64,000 bases of DNA, taken from contig NZ_CP010817.1 in assembly GCF_000833025.1 (NCBI RefSeq), positions 2,294,001 to 2,358,000 on the forward strand, given 5' to 3'. The notes beneath the pieces were generated by a model, which searched no databases, was not told where the DNA came from, and was given only the letters and a program-made list of their open reading frames with translations. Origin of the DNA: Myroides profundi. GTDB lineage: Bacteria; Bacteroidota; Bacteroidia; Flavobacteriales; Flavobacteriaceae. This document shows positions 44,837 through 54,419 of this stretch, piece by piece (the stretch's first letter is position 1; each line of letters opens with the position of its first letter). The position numbers and the translations under genes are program-made.

Positions 44837-45445
44837 CTAAAGTTCTTCTATAAGTATATAGGTTCCTACACTTGAAGTAGTTGCTTCTCCTGCCAAATAA
44901 TAACCATCGTTACCTGCAGCTGAACCACCATACCTAACCTTTAAATTCAAGCGAGCACCTGCAGCTTCCGAAGTAAAAATCATTACAGGTTGAGTTACTC
45001 CACCATCATCATATCCTTCAGTAGAAGATTCAGTATATCCTTTAGTACTAACTAAAACTCGACCTCCATTAATTAAATTAAATTCACTGGTAATATAACC
45101 TGGACTAGTACTTCCTTGTCCATTTGAACTTGCACCACGTACTCCAATGGCTCCTGTAATTCTAAATACTCTATTAGGAGCAAAAATTAATTCTTCTTTA
45201 TTTGTACTAATTTGTACCTTATCACTATTAATTCCCTGTTTAGTTCCATCAAATTGTGCATTGTATATTGTACCTTTTACTGTTAGTTTTTGAGTATCTT
45301 TTTTATTTATTACTAGAAAAATTTTGCTATCGACATTTACAATAGTTTGATCTATAACTAAAGGTTTTTTTCCTTTTTCGGGTTGTTGTGCTAAAACTAA
45401 ATAGGGAGTCAATAATAGAATTCCCAATACAATTATTTTTTTCAT
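44837..45445 (-). CDS. Small exported protein, function unknown
   Basis: 202 residues with a signal peptide (VLGILLLTPYLVLAQ). The mature part is strand-rich (LVIDQTIVNVDSKIFLVINK; EELIFAPNRVFRITGAIGVR; GGRVLVSTKGYTES; ARLNLKVRYGGSAAGNDGYY). No CTD or lipobox. I do not recognise a family. It lies between the type-B protein (71 bases) and the long repeat protein (92 bases), all on the minus strand, so it is probably part of the same surface structure. Confidence 0.6.
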   Translation of the reverse strand: MKKIIVLGILLLTPYLVLAQQPEKGKKPLVIDQTIVNVDSKIFLVINKKDTQKLTVKGTIYNAQFDGTKQGINSDKVQISTNKEELIFAPNRVFRITGAIGVRGASSNGQGSTSPGYITSEFNLINGGRVLVSTKGYTESSTEGYDDGGVTQPVMIFTSEAAGARLNLKVRYGGSAAGNDGYYLAGEATTSSVGTYILIEEL

Positions 45446-45537
45446 ATTAATATTTTTAATATTGTTCTACTTTATTTAATTATTGCTTCTAATCTGAAGA
45501 ATGCTAATCCTTTTATAGCTTATATCTAAATCATTGA

Positions 45538-48036
45538 TTACTTCTGAAATAATTGAAAAGAGATATCCTTTACACTAAAAGTTAATAATTTCACATCACC
45601 CTTAGCAAAGTTCCCATCTTGATCCCCTCCATTTTTTTTAAAAGTTGAAGACTCTACTGCTACTCGTATTTCTAAATTATTATTAGTTTCCAAAAGCATT
45701 AGATGGTCTATATTGATACTCTTTGAATATTTTGAAAGGATAGGGTCACCGCCTCCTATTGGCAAGATTAGATAATCATTATAAGATGCTATCAATTGAC
45801 TATTTAGATAAGTAGATACTACTATTTTGACAGTTGAATGTTGTCTAACAGTAAAATCATTGATTGTTTCAAAATTCGTTTTTACTATACTTGAGAGTTG
45901 AATATATCTCTTTTCTGTTTTGTTTACATCTGATTTAAAATTAAGTGTATAAACAGGGTTATTGAAAGAAACAGATGATTGAGGAATATAACGCCATTCT
46001 CCTTCGTTTTGAATATTTTGTCCCACTATCTGATTATATGTATAAGATCTATCAGACGCAGCAGTACTTGTATATTCTGCCATATCAACTAGAGCATAAC
46101 CATCATTCAGTTTAAAACTAACACCTTGTTCATCAATTACATTACCATCAGAGTCTATCGCTTTTTCATTAAAATAAGTAAACGTTCCATCTTTATTATC
46201 TATTAATTTGGTAACTGTCTCATTGGCCTTAACTAGTTTATCTAGGTCGATTGTCTGATCATTGCCATCTTTATCTTTGTAAACTAAGTCTTTACCGTTG
46301 TAGATTACATTACCCTCTACATCTTTTAATACTTCCTTAATTACTTTTTCTACTGTCTCGGGGTTGTTCTTTACAATAGTCTCAAAATTCTGAACTACCG
46401 AAGCTGGGATGTCAATCTTAGTCTCTGCCCCATCCTCTGACTTATAGGTATAGGTACCATCAGCCCCAGCCAATAGCGTAGTTACTGTCTCATTGGCTTT
46501 AACTAGTTTATCTAGGTCGATTGTCTGATCATTGCCATCTTCATCTTTGTAAACTAAGTCTTTACCGTTGTAGATTACATTACCCTCTACATCTTTTAAT
46601 ACTTCCTTAATTACTTTTTCTACTGTCTCGGGGTTGTTCTTTACAATAGTCTCAAAATTCTGAACTACCGAAGCTGGGATGTCAATCTTAGTCTCTGCCC
46701 CATCCTCTGACTTATAGGTATAGGTACCATCAGCCCCAGCCAATAGCGTAGTTACTGTCTCATTGGCTTTAACTAGTTTATCTAGGTCGATTGTCTGATC
46801 ATTGCCATCTTCATCTTTGTAAACTAAGTCTTTACCGTTGTAGATTACATTACCCTCTACATCTTTTAATACTTCCTTAATTACTTTTTCTACTGTCTCG
46901 GGGTTGTTCTTTACAATAGTCTCAAAATTCTGAACTACCGAAGCTGGGATGTCAATCTTAGTCTCTGCCCCATCCTCTGACTTATAGGTATAGGTACCAT
47001 CAGCCCCAGCCAATAGCGTAGTTACTGTCTCATTGGCTTTAACTAGTTTATCTAGGTCGATTGTCTGATCATTGCCATCTTTATCTTTGTAAACTAAGTC
47101 TTTACCGTTGTAGATTACATTACCCTCTACATCTTTTAATACTTCCTTAATTACTTTTTCTACTGTCTCAGGGTTGTTCTTTACAATAGTCTCGAAGTTC
47201 TGAACTACCGAAGCTGGGATGTCAATCTTAGTCTCTGTCCCATCCTCTGACTTATAGGTATAGGTACCATCAGCCCCAGCCAATAGCGTAGTTACTGTCT
47301 CATTGGCCTTAACTAGTTTATCTAGGTCGATTGTCTGATCATTGCCATCTTTATCTTTGTAAACTAAGTCTTTACCGTTGTAGATTACATTACCCTCTAC
47401 ATCTTTAGCTACTTTCTCGATAATCTCTTTTACTTTCTCGGGGTTGTTGTTTACAATTGTCTCAAAGTTATTGGCAACAGATGCTGGGATGTCAATAACT
47501 GTCTCTGTTCCATTCTCTGATTTATAAGTATATGTACCGTTGTCTGATGCAACTAGCGTAGTTAGTGTCTCATTTGCCTTAACTATTGATGAAAAAATTA
47601 ATTCCTTCCTAGCTCCTGAACGATCTAAATACTCAAATTTACTTCCATCATAAAAAACATTCCCTCCTGTTTTTTTTATAATGTTTTGAACTGTCTCATT
47701 TTTGACAATTTCTTCAAAATTATTTATTACAATATCTTTGACTTCTGAATCCGATGCCAATTTAACCCACTTTGTTTTATTCCAATAATAAAACCCTGGT
47801 TCAATATCTCCTTGCTTTTTATTAGCATAGACTAATAAGCTCTCAACATTCCCATTTGAAATAGTTGAAGAATCATTAGTAGCTTTTAAAGAGACACTTG
47901 GTATTAATAATCCTTTGTCATTAGAGCTAATAGTTAATTCGGCTGACTTATTCGGAACTTTGGTTCCAATACCAACTTGAGCTTTTACTGACAGCATAAA
48001 TAAAAATGCTGCCACACACAGTAACTTTTTTTTCAT
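45538..48036 (-). CDS. Long exported repeat protein, putative surface adhesin or fibre
   Basis: 832 residues. Signal peptide (LLCVAAFLFMLSVKA), then QVGIGTKVPNKSAELTISSN and GLLIPSVSLKATN, a start common among flavobacterial surface proteins, with GFYYWNKTKWVKL. Residues about 110-640 are tandem units of about 90 residues containing VIYNGKDLVYKDKDGND, LVKANETVTTLLAGADGTYT and IDIPASVVQNFETIVKNNPE; one diverged copy is followed by five nearly identical ones. A unique C-terminal beta-rich domain follows (from about 640). There is no type-B sorting domain, so the export route after the Sec pathway is not clear. It is the first gene of the minus-strand surface cluster. Confidence 0.75.
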   Translation of the reverse strand: MKKKLLCVAAFLFMLSVKAQVGIGTKVPNKSAELTISSNDKGLLIPSVSLKATNDSSTISNGNVESLLVYANKKQGDIEPGFYYWNKTKWVKLASDSEVKDIVINNFEEIVKNETVQNIIKKTGGNVFYDGSKFEYLDRSGARKELIFSSIVKANETLTTLVASDNGTYTYKSENGTETVIDIPASVANNFETIVNNNPEKVKEIIEKVAKDVEGNVIYNGKDLVYKDKDGNDQTIDLDKLVKANETVTTLLAGADGTYTYKSEDGTETKIDIPASVVQNFETIVKNNPETVEKVIKEVLKDVEGNVIYNGKDLVYKDKDGNDQTIDLDKLVKANETVTTLLAGADGTYTYKSEDGAETKIDIPASVVQNFETIVKNNPETVEKVIKEVLKDVEGNVIYNGKDLVYKDEDGNDQTIDLDKLVKANETVTTLLAGADGTYTYKSEDGAETKIDIPASVVQNFETIVKNNPETVEKVIKEVLKDVEGNVIYNGKDLVYKDEDGNDQTIDLDKLVKANETVTTLLAGADGTYTYKSEDGAETKIDIPASVVQNFETIVKNNPETVEKVIKEVLKDVEGNVIYNGKDLVYKDKDGNDQTIDLDKLVKANETVTKLIDNKDGTFTYFNEKAIDSDGNVIDEQGVSFKLNDGYALVDMAEYTSTAASDRSYTYNQIVGQNIQNEGEWRYIPQSSVSFNNPVYTLNFKSDVNKTEKRYIQLSSIVKTNFETINDFTVRQHSTVKIVVSTYLNSQLIASYNDYLILPIGGGDPILSKYSKSINIDHLMLLETNNNLEIRVAVESSTFKKNGGDQDGNFAKGDVKLLTFSVKDISFQLFQK
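46200..47410 (-). repeat. Tandem 270-bp repeats inside the long exported protein
   Basis: The marker TTGTCTGATC recurs with its last base at 46260, 46530, 46800, 47070 and 47340, an exact 270-bp period (90 codons). The central copies differ by only a few bases (for example KDKDG/KDEDG, TETK/AETK). A more diverged unit lies at about 47410-47640. Confidence 0.95.
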
Positions 48037-48383
48037 AATTCACTAAATTTTATGAAACGAAATTCAATAAAATAACAAAAAACACAGTTCTCTTTTGTTA
48101 TAAATATTGTTCCCTAACAAAAAAAAACACTAATAACAAATTAAAAATCAAGTAAGTACCCCATATTATGTATAAAAAAAAAATCGTTTTAAAAAAAACA
48201 CAACTAACAAAAAGAAACAAACAAAGAATTATTAACAATAAAACACAACACCTACCAATACTTTTAACAAAAAGTATCATAGTAAAAATATATTATCAAT
48301 ATAATAAAAGCTTAGACTATCATTTTTCATAGTTATATAAATTAAATATGTATCTCCGTTTAATGACATAATTCTATATTTGT

Positions 48384-49283
48384 AGTCTAAAAGAGAGGAA
48401 TCATATGGCCAATCATTTACCTTTTCAGCCGAATTTACAAGTGAAGAAGCTTGCAGTTTACACTTTAAGGAACAACGTGACAAATTAGGTGTAACTTGTC
48501 AAAGATATTGTCATGATACCCACTATTGAATTCAAAGTAGATGGAGTTATTCATGTAAGAAATGTCGTTCTCATATGACTTTAAAAAGCGGAACAATAAT
48601 GGAACATTCTAAGCTATCTTTTCTAATATGCTATAAAACAATGTTCTTAATGACAGCGACCAAGAAAGGCTTTTCTACTTTAGAAATTCAGAAGCAGTTA
48701 GGACTAAAAAGATATGAACCAGTATGGGCAATGGGCAATAGAGATAGCAAATATACTTTAGCAGGAATGTTAGAGATGGATCAGGGGGTATTCTAAAGTA
48801 TAAACATCTGAAATAAAGAAGTCTAAAACAAAAAGTGGTCGTGGATCTACAGGTGTCCAAAATGTTGCAATTATGGCAGAGAGTACAGTTTTAGAGGACA
48901 TAAAAACAGGTGAAAAACAAAATCATGTACGCTTTTTTAAAGCTGTTGTTTTTAGAAGATCATAAAGCTGAAGGTGTTAATGAAATGATTAAGAAAAATA
49001 TTCATGAAAGTAGTATTGTCTTAACTAACAAGAGTACTTCTTATGTAGATATTTCAGATTTTGTTCAGATACATATCACTGAAAAATCATCAGAACAAAC
49101 TCTTAAATGGGTACATATAGTTATCGTAATGCCCAAAAAAAACTACTGGGAAATTACCATAAAATTAAACGAAAATATCTTCAAGTATACTTAAATGAAT
49201 TCGTTTATAAACTTAATAGAAGGTACTTTGGTGATAAACTCTTTGATAGGCTTATTATTGCCAATATTACTGTTTATGACTAA
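48384..49283 (+). pseudogene. Degenerate IS1595-family transposase
   Basis: Plus-strand pieces read in order as one IS1595-type transposase: SEEACSLHFKEQRDKLGVTC, a stop, then SRWSYSCKKCRSHMTLKSGT, IMEHSKLSFLICYKTMFLMT, KGFSTLEIQKQLGLKRYEPV, a small deletion after VWAMG, MLEMDQGVF with stop (DEGYF expected), GRGSTGVQNVAIMAESTVLE, FFKAVVF then DHKAEGVNEMIKKNIHESSI, and NRRYFGDKLFDRLIIANITV. The zinc-ribbon Cys pairs and part of the DDE region are visible, but at least two stops and indels kill it. TATCTCCGTTTAATGACATA near 48350 and the inverse-like TATGACTAAAACGGAGATA at 49275 may be its terminal repeats. Confidence 0.85.
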
Positions 49284-49303
49284 AACGGAGATACATCTAT
49301 CTT

Positions 49304-49438
49304 AACGTGAATTCAATATAAGAAAAGACAAAAAAATAATATAAAAAATAGATATAATTGGTAAATTCAAGATTGTTAATCATAAATTTTTAACTAAAAC
49401 TATATACTTTTCGTCTTTTTCCACATCAAATTCACGTT
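49304..49438. repeat. Diverged inverted pair next to the IS1595 remnant
   Basis: AACGTGAATT with adjoining AAGAAAAGACAAAA (from 49304) is matched in inverse orientation by TTTTCGTCTTTTTC with AATTCACGTT (to 49438). The arms are imperfect and about 65 bases apart. This may be a small non-autonomous element or IS end debris. Confidence 0.35.
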
Positions 49439-49493
49439 GTATTAATAAATTCTTATTCAATAGAAATTTCTATAAATTAAAATGCACAACGGA

Positions 49494-50750
49494 TTAAATA
49501 GATTTTAAATATTCTGCAGGAGTCATACCTGTAATGCTCTTAAAACACTTAAAGAAGGAAGTTCTAGAATTAAAAGCACTTTGGAAAAACAATTCATTCA
49601 CAGTAATTTTTTCCTTCTGTTCTTGACTTTTTATATATTCCAAGACCTCTTGTATACGTAGAGAATTTATATATTCTCGAAAATTCATATTATGAATTTT
49701 CGAGAAATATTGAGCTAAATAATATCTTGATACCTTTGTCTGTAGAGCTAAGTCAGTAATTTTAAAATTAGGATTTAAATATGCCCTATTTATTAAAACA
49801 ATCTGGTTAACTTTCTTATCTATCCTATTAAGTACATCTTTACTCAATTGTACCCTCTCATATTTGGTCTCTTCTTGATAAATATTCTCTTCAATATCAA
49901 TCTTCTTATTTTCACCTCCTTTACTTTCCTGTTCTTTTAAATCTATATTTCCCTGATAATAAGTTCCCAATACTATGGTATTAGTAAGTTGATAGGAGGT
50001 TGAAACTTGACTTTTTTCTTGAATAACATCAAATTGAGCTTTAATATCAGCACTTATATCATTATAAATATTGTGAATTAACCTGTATCTCAAAACTCCT
50101 AAAAAAATATAATAGCCAAATAAGTTTAATCCTAAAAAACCAAACAACACGTTGTAATAATGTCGATAATAAACAAGAGCTATCACGAAAAAAACAGAAA
50201 AAACAGAATTAAAAACTAAAAGAATCACCTGTAGATTGTAAATTCGAAGATTCTTTCTTTTAATTCTTTTTATAGATCCTAACAAGTAAAATCCCTTGGT
50301 AATATAATATAACAAATGTAATGACACAGAAATACATAAAAAATACCATATATCACTACTTAAATGTAAATCATCTATAAAATGAAAAAACACAAAAGAT
50401 AAAAATGTAAAAAAACACAATAAAAAAAAAGAATTATTTAAATAGTAATTATAAAAAATATTTTTTTCTTTAAAAAAACAATAATACAATATCAAAATAA
50501 AATAAGGTGCATATAATATAAATAATAAAATCCACAGTGGTGATATATACAAATCTTTTTTAACTAATATAAAACAGAAAAAACAAGAAAGCTGTATTAT
50601 AACAAGATAGTTAAGCCTACTTAATAGTTTAAAACTCATCATATAGACATTCTTCTTTTTTAATATATAATATAGTATCAACTCTTTTATAAGAAGAACA
50701 CCTAGGCTAATTAAAAAAAAAATATTTATCAACATCTCAAAATTTTCCAA
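49494..50750 (-). CDS. Membrane-anchored AraC-type regulator
   Basis: 418 residues. About seven hydrophobic helices fill residues 5-235 (MLINIFFLISLGVLLIKELI; LWILLFILYAPYFILILYYC; NSFFLLCFFTFLSFVFFHFI; FNSVFSVFFVIALVYYRHYY; VLFGFLGLNLFGYYIFLGVL), then a charged linker, then an AraC HTH domain at about 310-418 (NPNFKITDLALQTKVSRYYL; FSKIHNMNFREYINSLRIQE; FNSRTSFFKCFKSITGMTPA). This 7TM-AraC layout is frequent in flavobacteria; it presumably senses a signal in the membrane. No neighbouring target is obvious, since IS debris surrounds it. Confidence 0.8.
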   Translation of the reverse strand: MENFEMLINIFFLISLGVLLIKELILYYILKKKNVYMMSFKLLSRLNYLVIIQLSCFFCFILVKKDLYISPLWILLFILYAPYFILILYYCFFKEKNIFYNYYLNNSFFLLCFFTFLSFVFFHFIDDLHLSSDIWYFLCISVSLHLLYYITKGFYLLGSIKRIKRKNLRIYNLQVILLVFNSVFSVFFVIALVYYRHYYNVLFGFLGLNLFGYYIFLGVLRYRLIHNIYNDISADIKAQFDVIQEKSQVSTSYQLTNTIVLGTYYQGNIDLKEQESKGGENKKIDIEENIYQEETKYERVQLSKDVLNRIDKKVNQIVLINRAYLNPNFKITDLALQTKVSRYYLAQYFSKIHNMNFREYINSLRIQEVLEYIKSQEQKEKITVNELFFQSAFNSRTSFFKCFKSITGMTPAEYLKSI

Positions 50751-51033
50751 TTTAATTAAATATTTAGCACTTTATTTTTAATATCACATCTTACATAAGT
50801 CACAGTAGAAGTAAAACTACTAATATTTTATTGATAATAAAATATTTTTACATAGATTTTCATAAATAAATTCAGATAATTTGTTTTTATGTGTTATAAA
50901 ATTTTCAGTAAACAATCTAGATAGACATGCTTTAACAATAGTTAGTTAATTTATTATCTCTTGAAAATAAATTATCGTGTTAACTGTTTATTTTACATTC
51001 ACTACTTATCAAACAAGATATAACCAATCTAAC

Positions 51034-51094
51034 AGAGCATTTTAATGATTTAGTATAAATAAACATCTATTATACTAAATCATTAAAATGCTCT
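51034..51094. repeat. 24-bp perfect inverted repeat (long hairpin)
   Basis: Arm AGAGCATTTTAATGATTTAG plus TATA at 51034-51057 and its exact complement at 51071-51094, with a 13-base loop. No T run follows on either side, so it is not a standard terminator. It lies in a 1-kb non-coding stretch among IS remnants. Confidence 0.8.
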
Positions 51095-51157
51095 GAGAAA
51101 ATAAACTAGGAGTTTCTAGCTGGACTTCATTGCTTTTATTGTGATAGACTGAAAAAG

Positions 51158-51189
51158 TTTTACGAAACTAAAAAGTCAAGATGACTTCA
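51158..51189 (-). repeat. 32-bp sequence shared with 38815-38846
   Basis: Reverse complement of the 38815 sequence with one mismatch. It lies between the long hairpin and the IS5/IS982-like remnant, with no gene directly beside it. Confidence 0.75.
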
Positions 51190-51257
51190 TTTTTCCAATA
51201 ATAAAATTTAATCTTATATTTAAATAATTCTTCAGGATATTTTGATTATTGAAAGTC

Positions 51258-51512
51258 TGGTGTCAAATCTATTTAGTAAAGAACAAAAGCTATCTAACCA
51301 AGTATTGGTTCATACAATAGCATATCTTTCTTTGTATAGTTGTTCATCAAAATAATCGTCTTCATTATCTTGCCCATTTCTTTTATTAGGACAGATGTTA
51401 TCTATTATTTCTTTATCACTAATTTTTTTAAGCTTCTGAGAATCAAAATCAGCATTAATAAACAATCTTGATAGAGATATTTTAGCATTAGTTAATTGAC
51501 TAGATATAAGTT
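51258..51512 (-). pseudogene. C-terminal remnant of an IS5/IS982-type transposase
   Basis: Minus-strand reading gives NADFDSQKLKKISDKEIIDN, NICPNKRNGQDNEDDYFDEQ, LYKERYAIV, a stop where ER is expected, then NTWLDSFCSLLNRFDT. The pattern YKERYAIERTNAWLDSFRSL is typical of the end of DDE transposases in the IS5/IS982 groups. No start and no ends were found. Confidence 0.65.
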
Positions 51513-51662
51513 ATATCATCAAAATAGACTTCTATATCAATAAAAAATCTGTTTTATTCACTAAGCCGCTAATACAACACTCGACAGAAATGTAATAAAT
51601 CATTCTGACTAAATATGCAATTTTACTAAACATGAAACCCCTATAAATATAAACAGAATCTC

Positions 51663-52879
51663 CTTAGTACACGACAAAATTATTAAATAGTTGATTTTAA
51701 GATAAATAAAGGAAAGGATTGTTTGTAAAAAAGGCTGATATTCAGTATATTAAATAATTATTTCTCACGTAATGTTTTTAAAAACAAACAACAGCCTAGA
51801 GTACAAAAACACAGAACTTCTAACAACTATAGAAGCTAATTTTAAAGGAAAATTAGGGTTAGCTAGGATCCGACTTATTTGTTTATTTATCATTGCTCTA
51901 TGCAAAGTAAAGTCCGTGAATTTTTCTAAAGTATCAACTGGATTTGACAACTGTGCAACAACTAGTAGTAACTATAGACGTATTTTAGCGTTTTATGTCT
52001 TGTGTCGATTTGAAGTTGGAATGGGTTTCAAGACTTATTTTTGCACTTATTCCTACTGAGGAATCTTATGTCCTTGTGATGGATCGCACCAATTGGAAGT
52101 TTGGAAAACAAGATATAAACATCTTAATGTTAGGTATTAGTTATAAGAATATGTGTTTTCCAATACTATTTAAAATGCTAGATAAACGTGGTAATTCAAA
52201 TACAAATGAGCGAAAAGAACTCATTAATACTTTTATTTATTGGTTTGGCAAAGATTGTATTGATTGTGTCTTAGCGGATAGAGAATTTGTTGGAGAAGAT
52301 TGGATTAGCTATCTAAATGATAGACAGATTAAATACTACATCCGTATTCGAAATAACTTTAAGGTTTACTTGACCAGTAAACAGAAAGAAATAACGGCTT
52401 CTCATCTATTTAATAACTTAAAATCTAGTCAAACAAGACAGTATCACAAGATTGTTAGAATTCATAACCAGCTATGTTATATCTCTGGAACTAAAGTGAT
52501 AACAGATGGTAAAATAGACTTCTGTATAGTCATAGGTTTTAATAAACCAGAGAAAGCTTTAGATACTTATAAAATAAGATGGCAGATAGAAACATTATTT
52601 AAAGCCTTCAAGTCTAATGGTTTTAATATAGAAGATACACACTTACAAAAAATTGATAGACTTGAAAAACTAGTCATATTAGTGATGATTGCCTTTGTAT
52701 GGTGCTATAAGATTGGGGATTATATAGACACTATCAAACCTATTACAATCAAGAATCATGGTAATAGGCTTATTAGTGTCTTTAAACTTGGACTTGACTA
52801 TCTATCAAGATTATTGCTTTCTAAAAACGAATACAACCCTTTAAATATCAAGTGCTTTAGTTTTTTGTCGTGTATTTAG
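51663..52879 (+). mobile_element. IS4-family insertion sequence, 1217 bp, with 9-bp target duplication
   Basis: Terminal inverted repeats CTTAGTACACGACAAAA (left, from 51664) and CTAAATACACGACAAAA (right, reverse complement, ending 52879). CAGAATCTC at 51654-51662 and again at 52880-52888 is a 9-bp direct target duplication, in the range of IS4 elements. The transposase stop coincides with the right end. The element sits directly against the end of the aquaporin gene without breaking it. Confidence 0.88.
51772..52879 (+). pseudogene. IS4-family transposase, frameshifted
   Basis: First frame 51772-52059 (FKGKLGLARIRLICLFIIAL; STGFDNCATTSSNYRRI) and second frame from the ATG at 51995 to 52879 overlap. 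Together they give one about 370-residue transposase; the frame changes near 51982-51990, where SSNYRRI should run on into RFMSCVDLKLEW. DDE marks: D in VLVMDRTNWKFGK, D in CVLADREFVGEDW, and E in YKIRWQIETLFKAFKSNGFN (Y-R-x-R-W-x-I-E-x-x-F-K). Probably inactive unless frameshifted. Confidence 0.85.
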
Positions 52880-52888
52880 CAGAATCTC

Positions 52889-53590
52889 TTAATTTCTGTC
52901 TTGTAAAAGATACTTATAGATCACTCCTCCTACGATAGCTCCTAATATAGGCGCTGTGATAAATAACCAAAGTTGAGGGATATACTCTCCTCCTGCAAAA
53001 AGTGCTTGCGAAATAGAACGAGCAGGATTTACAGAAGTATTGGTAATAGGAATTGAGATTAAATGAATTAAAGTTAACGCTAGTCCAATGGCTATCCCTG
53101 CAAATTTACCACTTGCTTTCTTATCTGTAGCACCTAGAATAATTAGAATAAAGAAAGCTGTTAATACAAACTCTGTAACAAAAGCAGATAGTAGATTAAA
53201 CCCACTAGGTGATAAATGCCCATATCCGTTGGCTGCAAATGCTCCTGGTAATTTATTGTCAATACAACAGACTGAGCTACCCATATAAATCAGGTATAAT
53301 ACAACAGCTGCACATATTGCTCCAGCGAGTTGTGATCCTATATAAGGTAGAATTTCTTTTCCTGAAAATCTTCCCCCTATATACATTCCTATGGATACAG
53401 CAGGATTAAAATGACCTCCTGAAATAGGTCCTACCGCATAAGCCATAGTCAAAACCGTCAGACCAAAAGCTAGAGATACACCTACAAACCCAATGCCTAC
53501 ATCAGGTACCCCTGCTGCAAATAAAGCACTACCACACCCTCCTAATACTAACCAAAAAGTTCCGAAGAACTCAGCAAAATAATTTTTCAT
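52889..53590 (-). CDS. aqpZ: Aquaporin Z
   Basis: 233 residues, six membrane helices and two half-helices. NPA boxes lie at HFNPAVSIG (62-64) and SVNPARSIS (188-190). The selectivity-filter neighbourhood [19 protein letters not shown] is that of water-selective AqpZ (His176, Arg191), not of glycerol channels. It moves water across the inner membrane in osmotic change. The leader reads AATTGCTATG. An IS4 element has inserted right after the stop codon, so its natural terminator may be displaced. Confidence 0.95.
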   Translation of the reverse strand: MKNYFAEFFGTFWLVLGGCGSALFAAGVPDVGIGFVGVSLAFGLTVLTMAYAVGPISGGHFNPAVSIGMYIGGRFSGKEILPYIGSQLAGAICAAVVLYLIYMGSSVCCIDNKLPGAFAANGYGHLSPSGFNLLSAFVTEFVLTAFFILIILGATDKKASGKFAGIAIGLALTLIHLISIPITNTSVNPARSISQALFAGGEYIPQLWLFITAPILGAIVGGVIYKYLLQDRN

Positions 53591-53990
53591 AGCAATTTAA
53601 ATTATGTTTACTATTAGGACTGTCTAAATAATAATAGTCACATAGTGCGAATATAGTTTAACACTATAAATAAGAATAAATCAAATACATTAACACACCG
53701 TTAAAAACAAAAAAACAAGAGTAAATTGCTTCAATAAAATAATCTGGTGCTGAATTAAACCAAAACTTAATTATTGCATTTGCAAAACTTTAACCGTATT
53801 AAAGGCACTATTGACAAGTGTCTAAAGGAAGTAAAACCAATAATAGACAAGAATTATACAACAAATAACAACAATTGTATAAGTGTAAAAATAAAAGTGC
53901 TTTTACGTCTGCAAAAATCATTTAAAACCTATCTATATATTTAAAAAACAAGTATCTTTGTCTCATTGTTTTGAACAATTCAGACATTAA
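53591..53990 (+). promoter_or_regulatory. 400-bp gap with promoter for the Cys/Met-rich gene
   Basis: TATCTTTG at 53953-53960 fits the TAnnTTTG -7 box, 30 bases before the ATG at 53991. No clear -33 element. Nothing else is recognised in the gap. Confidence 0.45.
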
Positions 53991-54419
53991 ATGAAGAAAT
54001 ACTTATCCATATTATTCCTATTCTTATCCTTTTTAGTGACGGCTAGCCCTGTTATAGAGTGGTCTTGCACGGAGGAGGTGATGACTTGTGGTATGGAGAT
54101 GAGTACTGAGGGTGGTATGTCTTGTTGTGGTGGTGATATGGAGCAAAGTTCTCGCAGTATGGATATGAATATGCCATGTTGTACAGTTGCTTCACGAGTA
54201 CTAGTTACCATAGCAGAGTTAAAAGTACAAACGCCAAAAGTTGTTCAAGATACAAAGGCTAAAATAGCCAATATTAAATCACAATGGTTTAACTCTAACT
54301 ACTTAGAGGACTTAAAATCTATTGATTTAGTATCTGTTTCTCCCCTTTCTGTTTCTGTTTCTGGATTTAAGTATAAAGATATAGACCCCTTGTCTTATAT
54401 CTGTATTTACCGTATATGA
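53991..54419 (+). CDS. Exported Cys/Met-rich protein, probable metal binding
   Basis: 142 residues with a signal peptide or anchor (MKKYLSILFLFLSFLVTASP). Residues about 24-65 are packed with Cys and Met: WSCTEEVMTCGMEM, GGMSCCGGDMEQ, MDMNMPCC. Such clusters bind Cu(I) or Ag(I). The rest is ordinary (VQTPKVVQDTKAKIANIKSQ) and ends in YICIYRI. Bacteroidetes metal-efflux clusters often begin with a small Cys-rich protein (HYC_CC_PP family); this may be a diverged member, but the HYC motif is not seen. It precedes the HME-RND gene by 353 bases on the same strand. Confidence 0.6.
   Translation: MKKYLSILFLFLSFLVTASPVIEWSCTEEVMTCGMEMSTEGGMSCCGGDMEQSSRSMDMNMPCCTVASRVLVTIAELKVQTPKVVQDTKAKIANIKSQWFNSNYLEDLKSIDLVSVSPLSVSVSGFKYKDIDPLSYICIYRI

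Noticed and set aside
48098..48483. Two short minus-strand frames before the repeat gene
   Set aside because: One is a low-complexity hydrophobic frame in A-rich DNA; the other is opposite the start of the IS1595 remnant.
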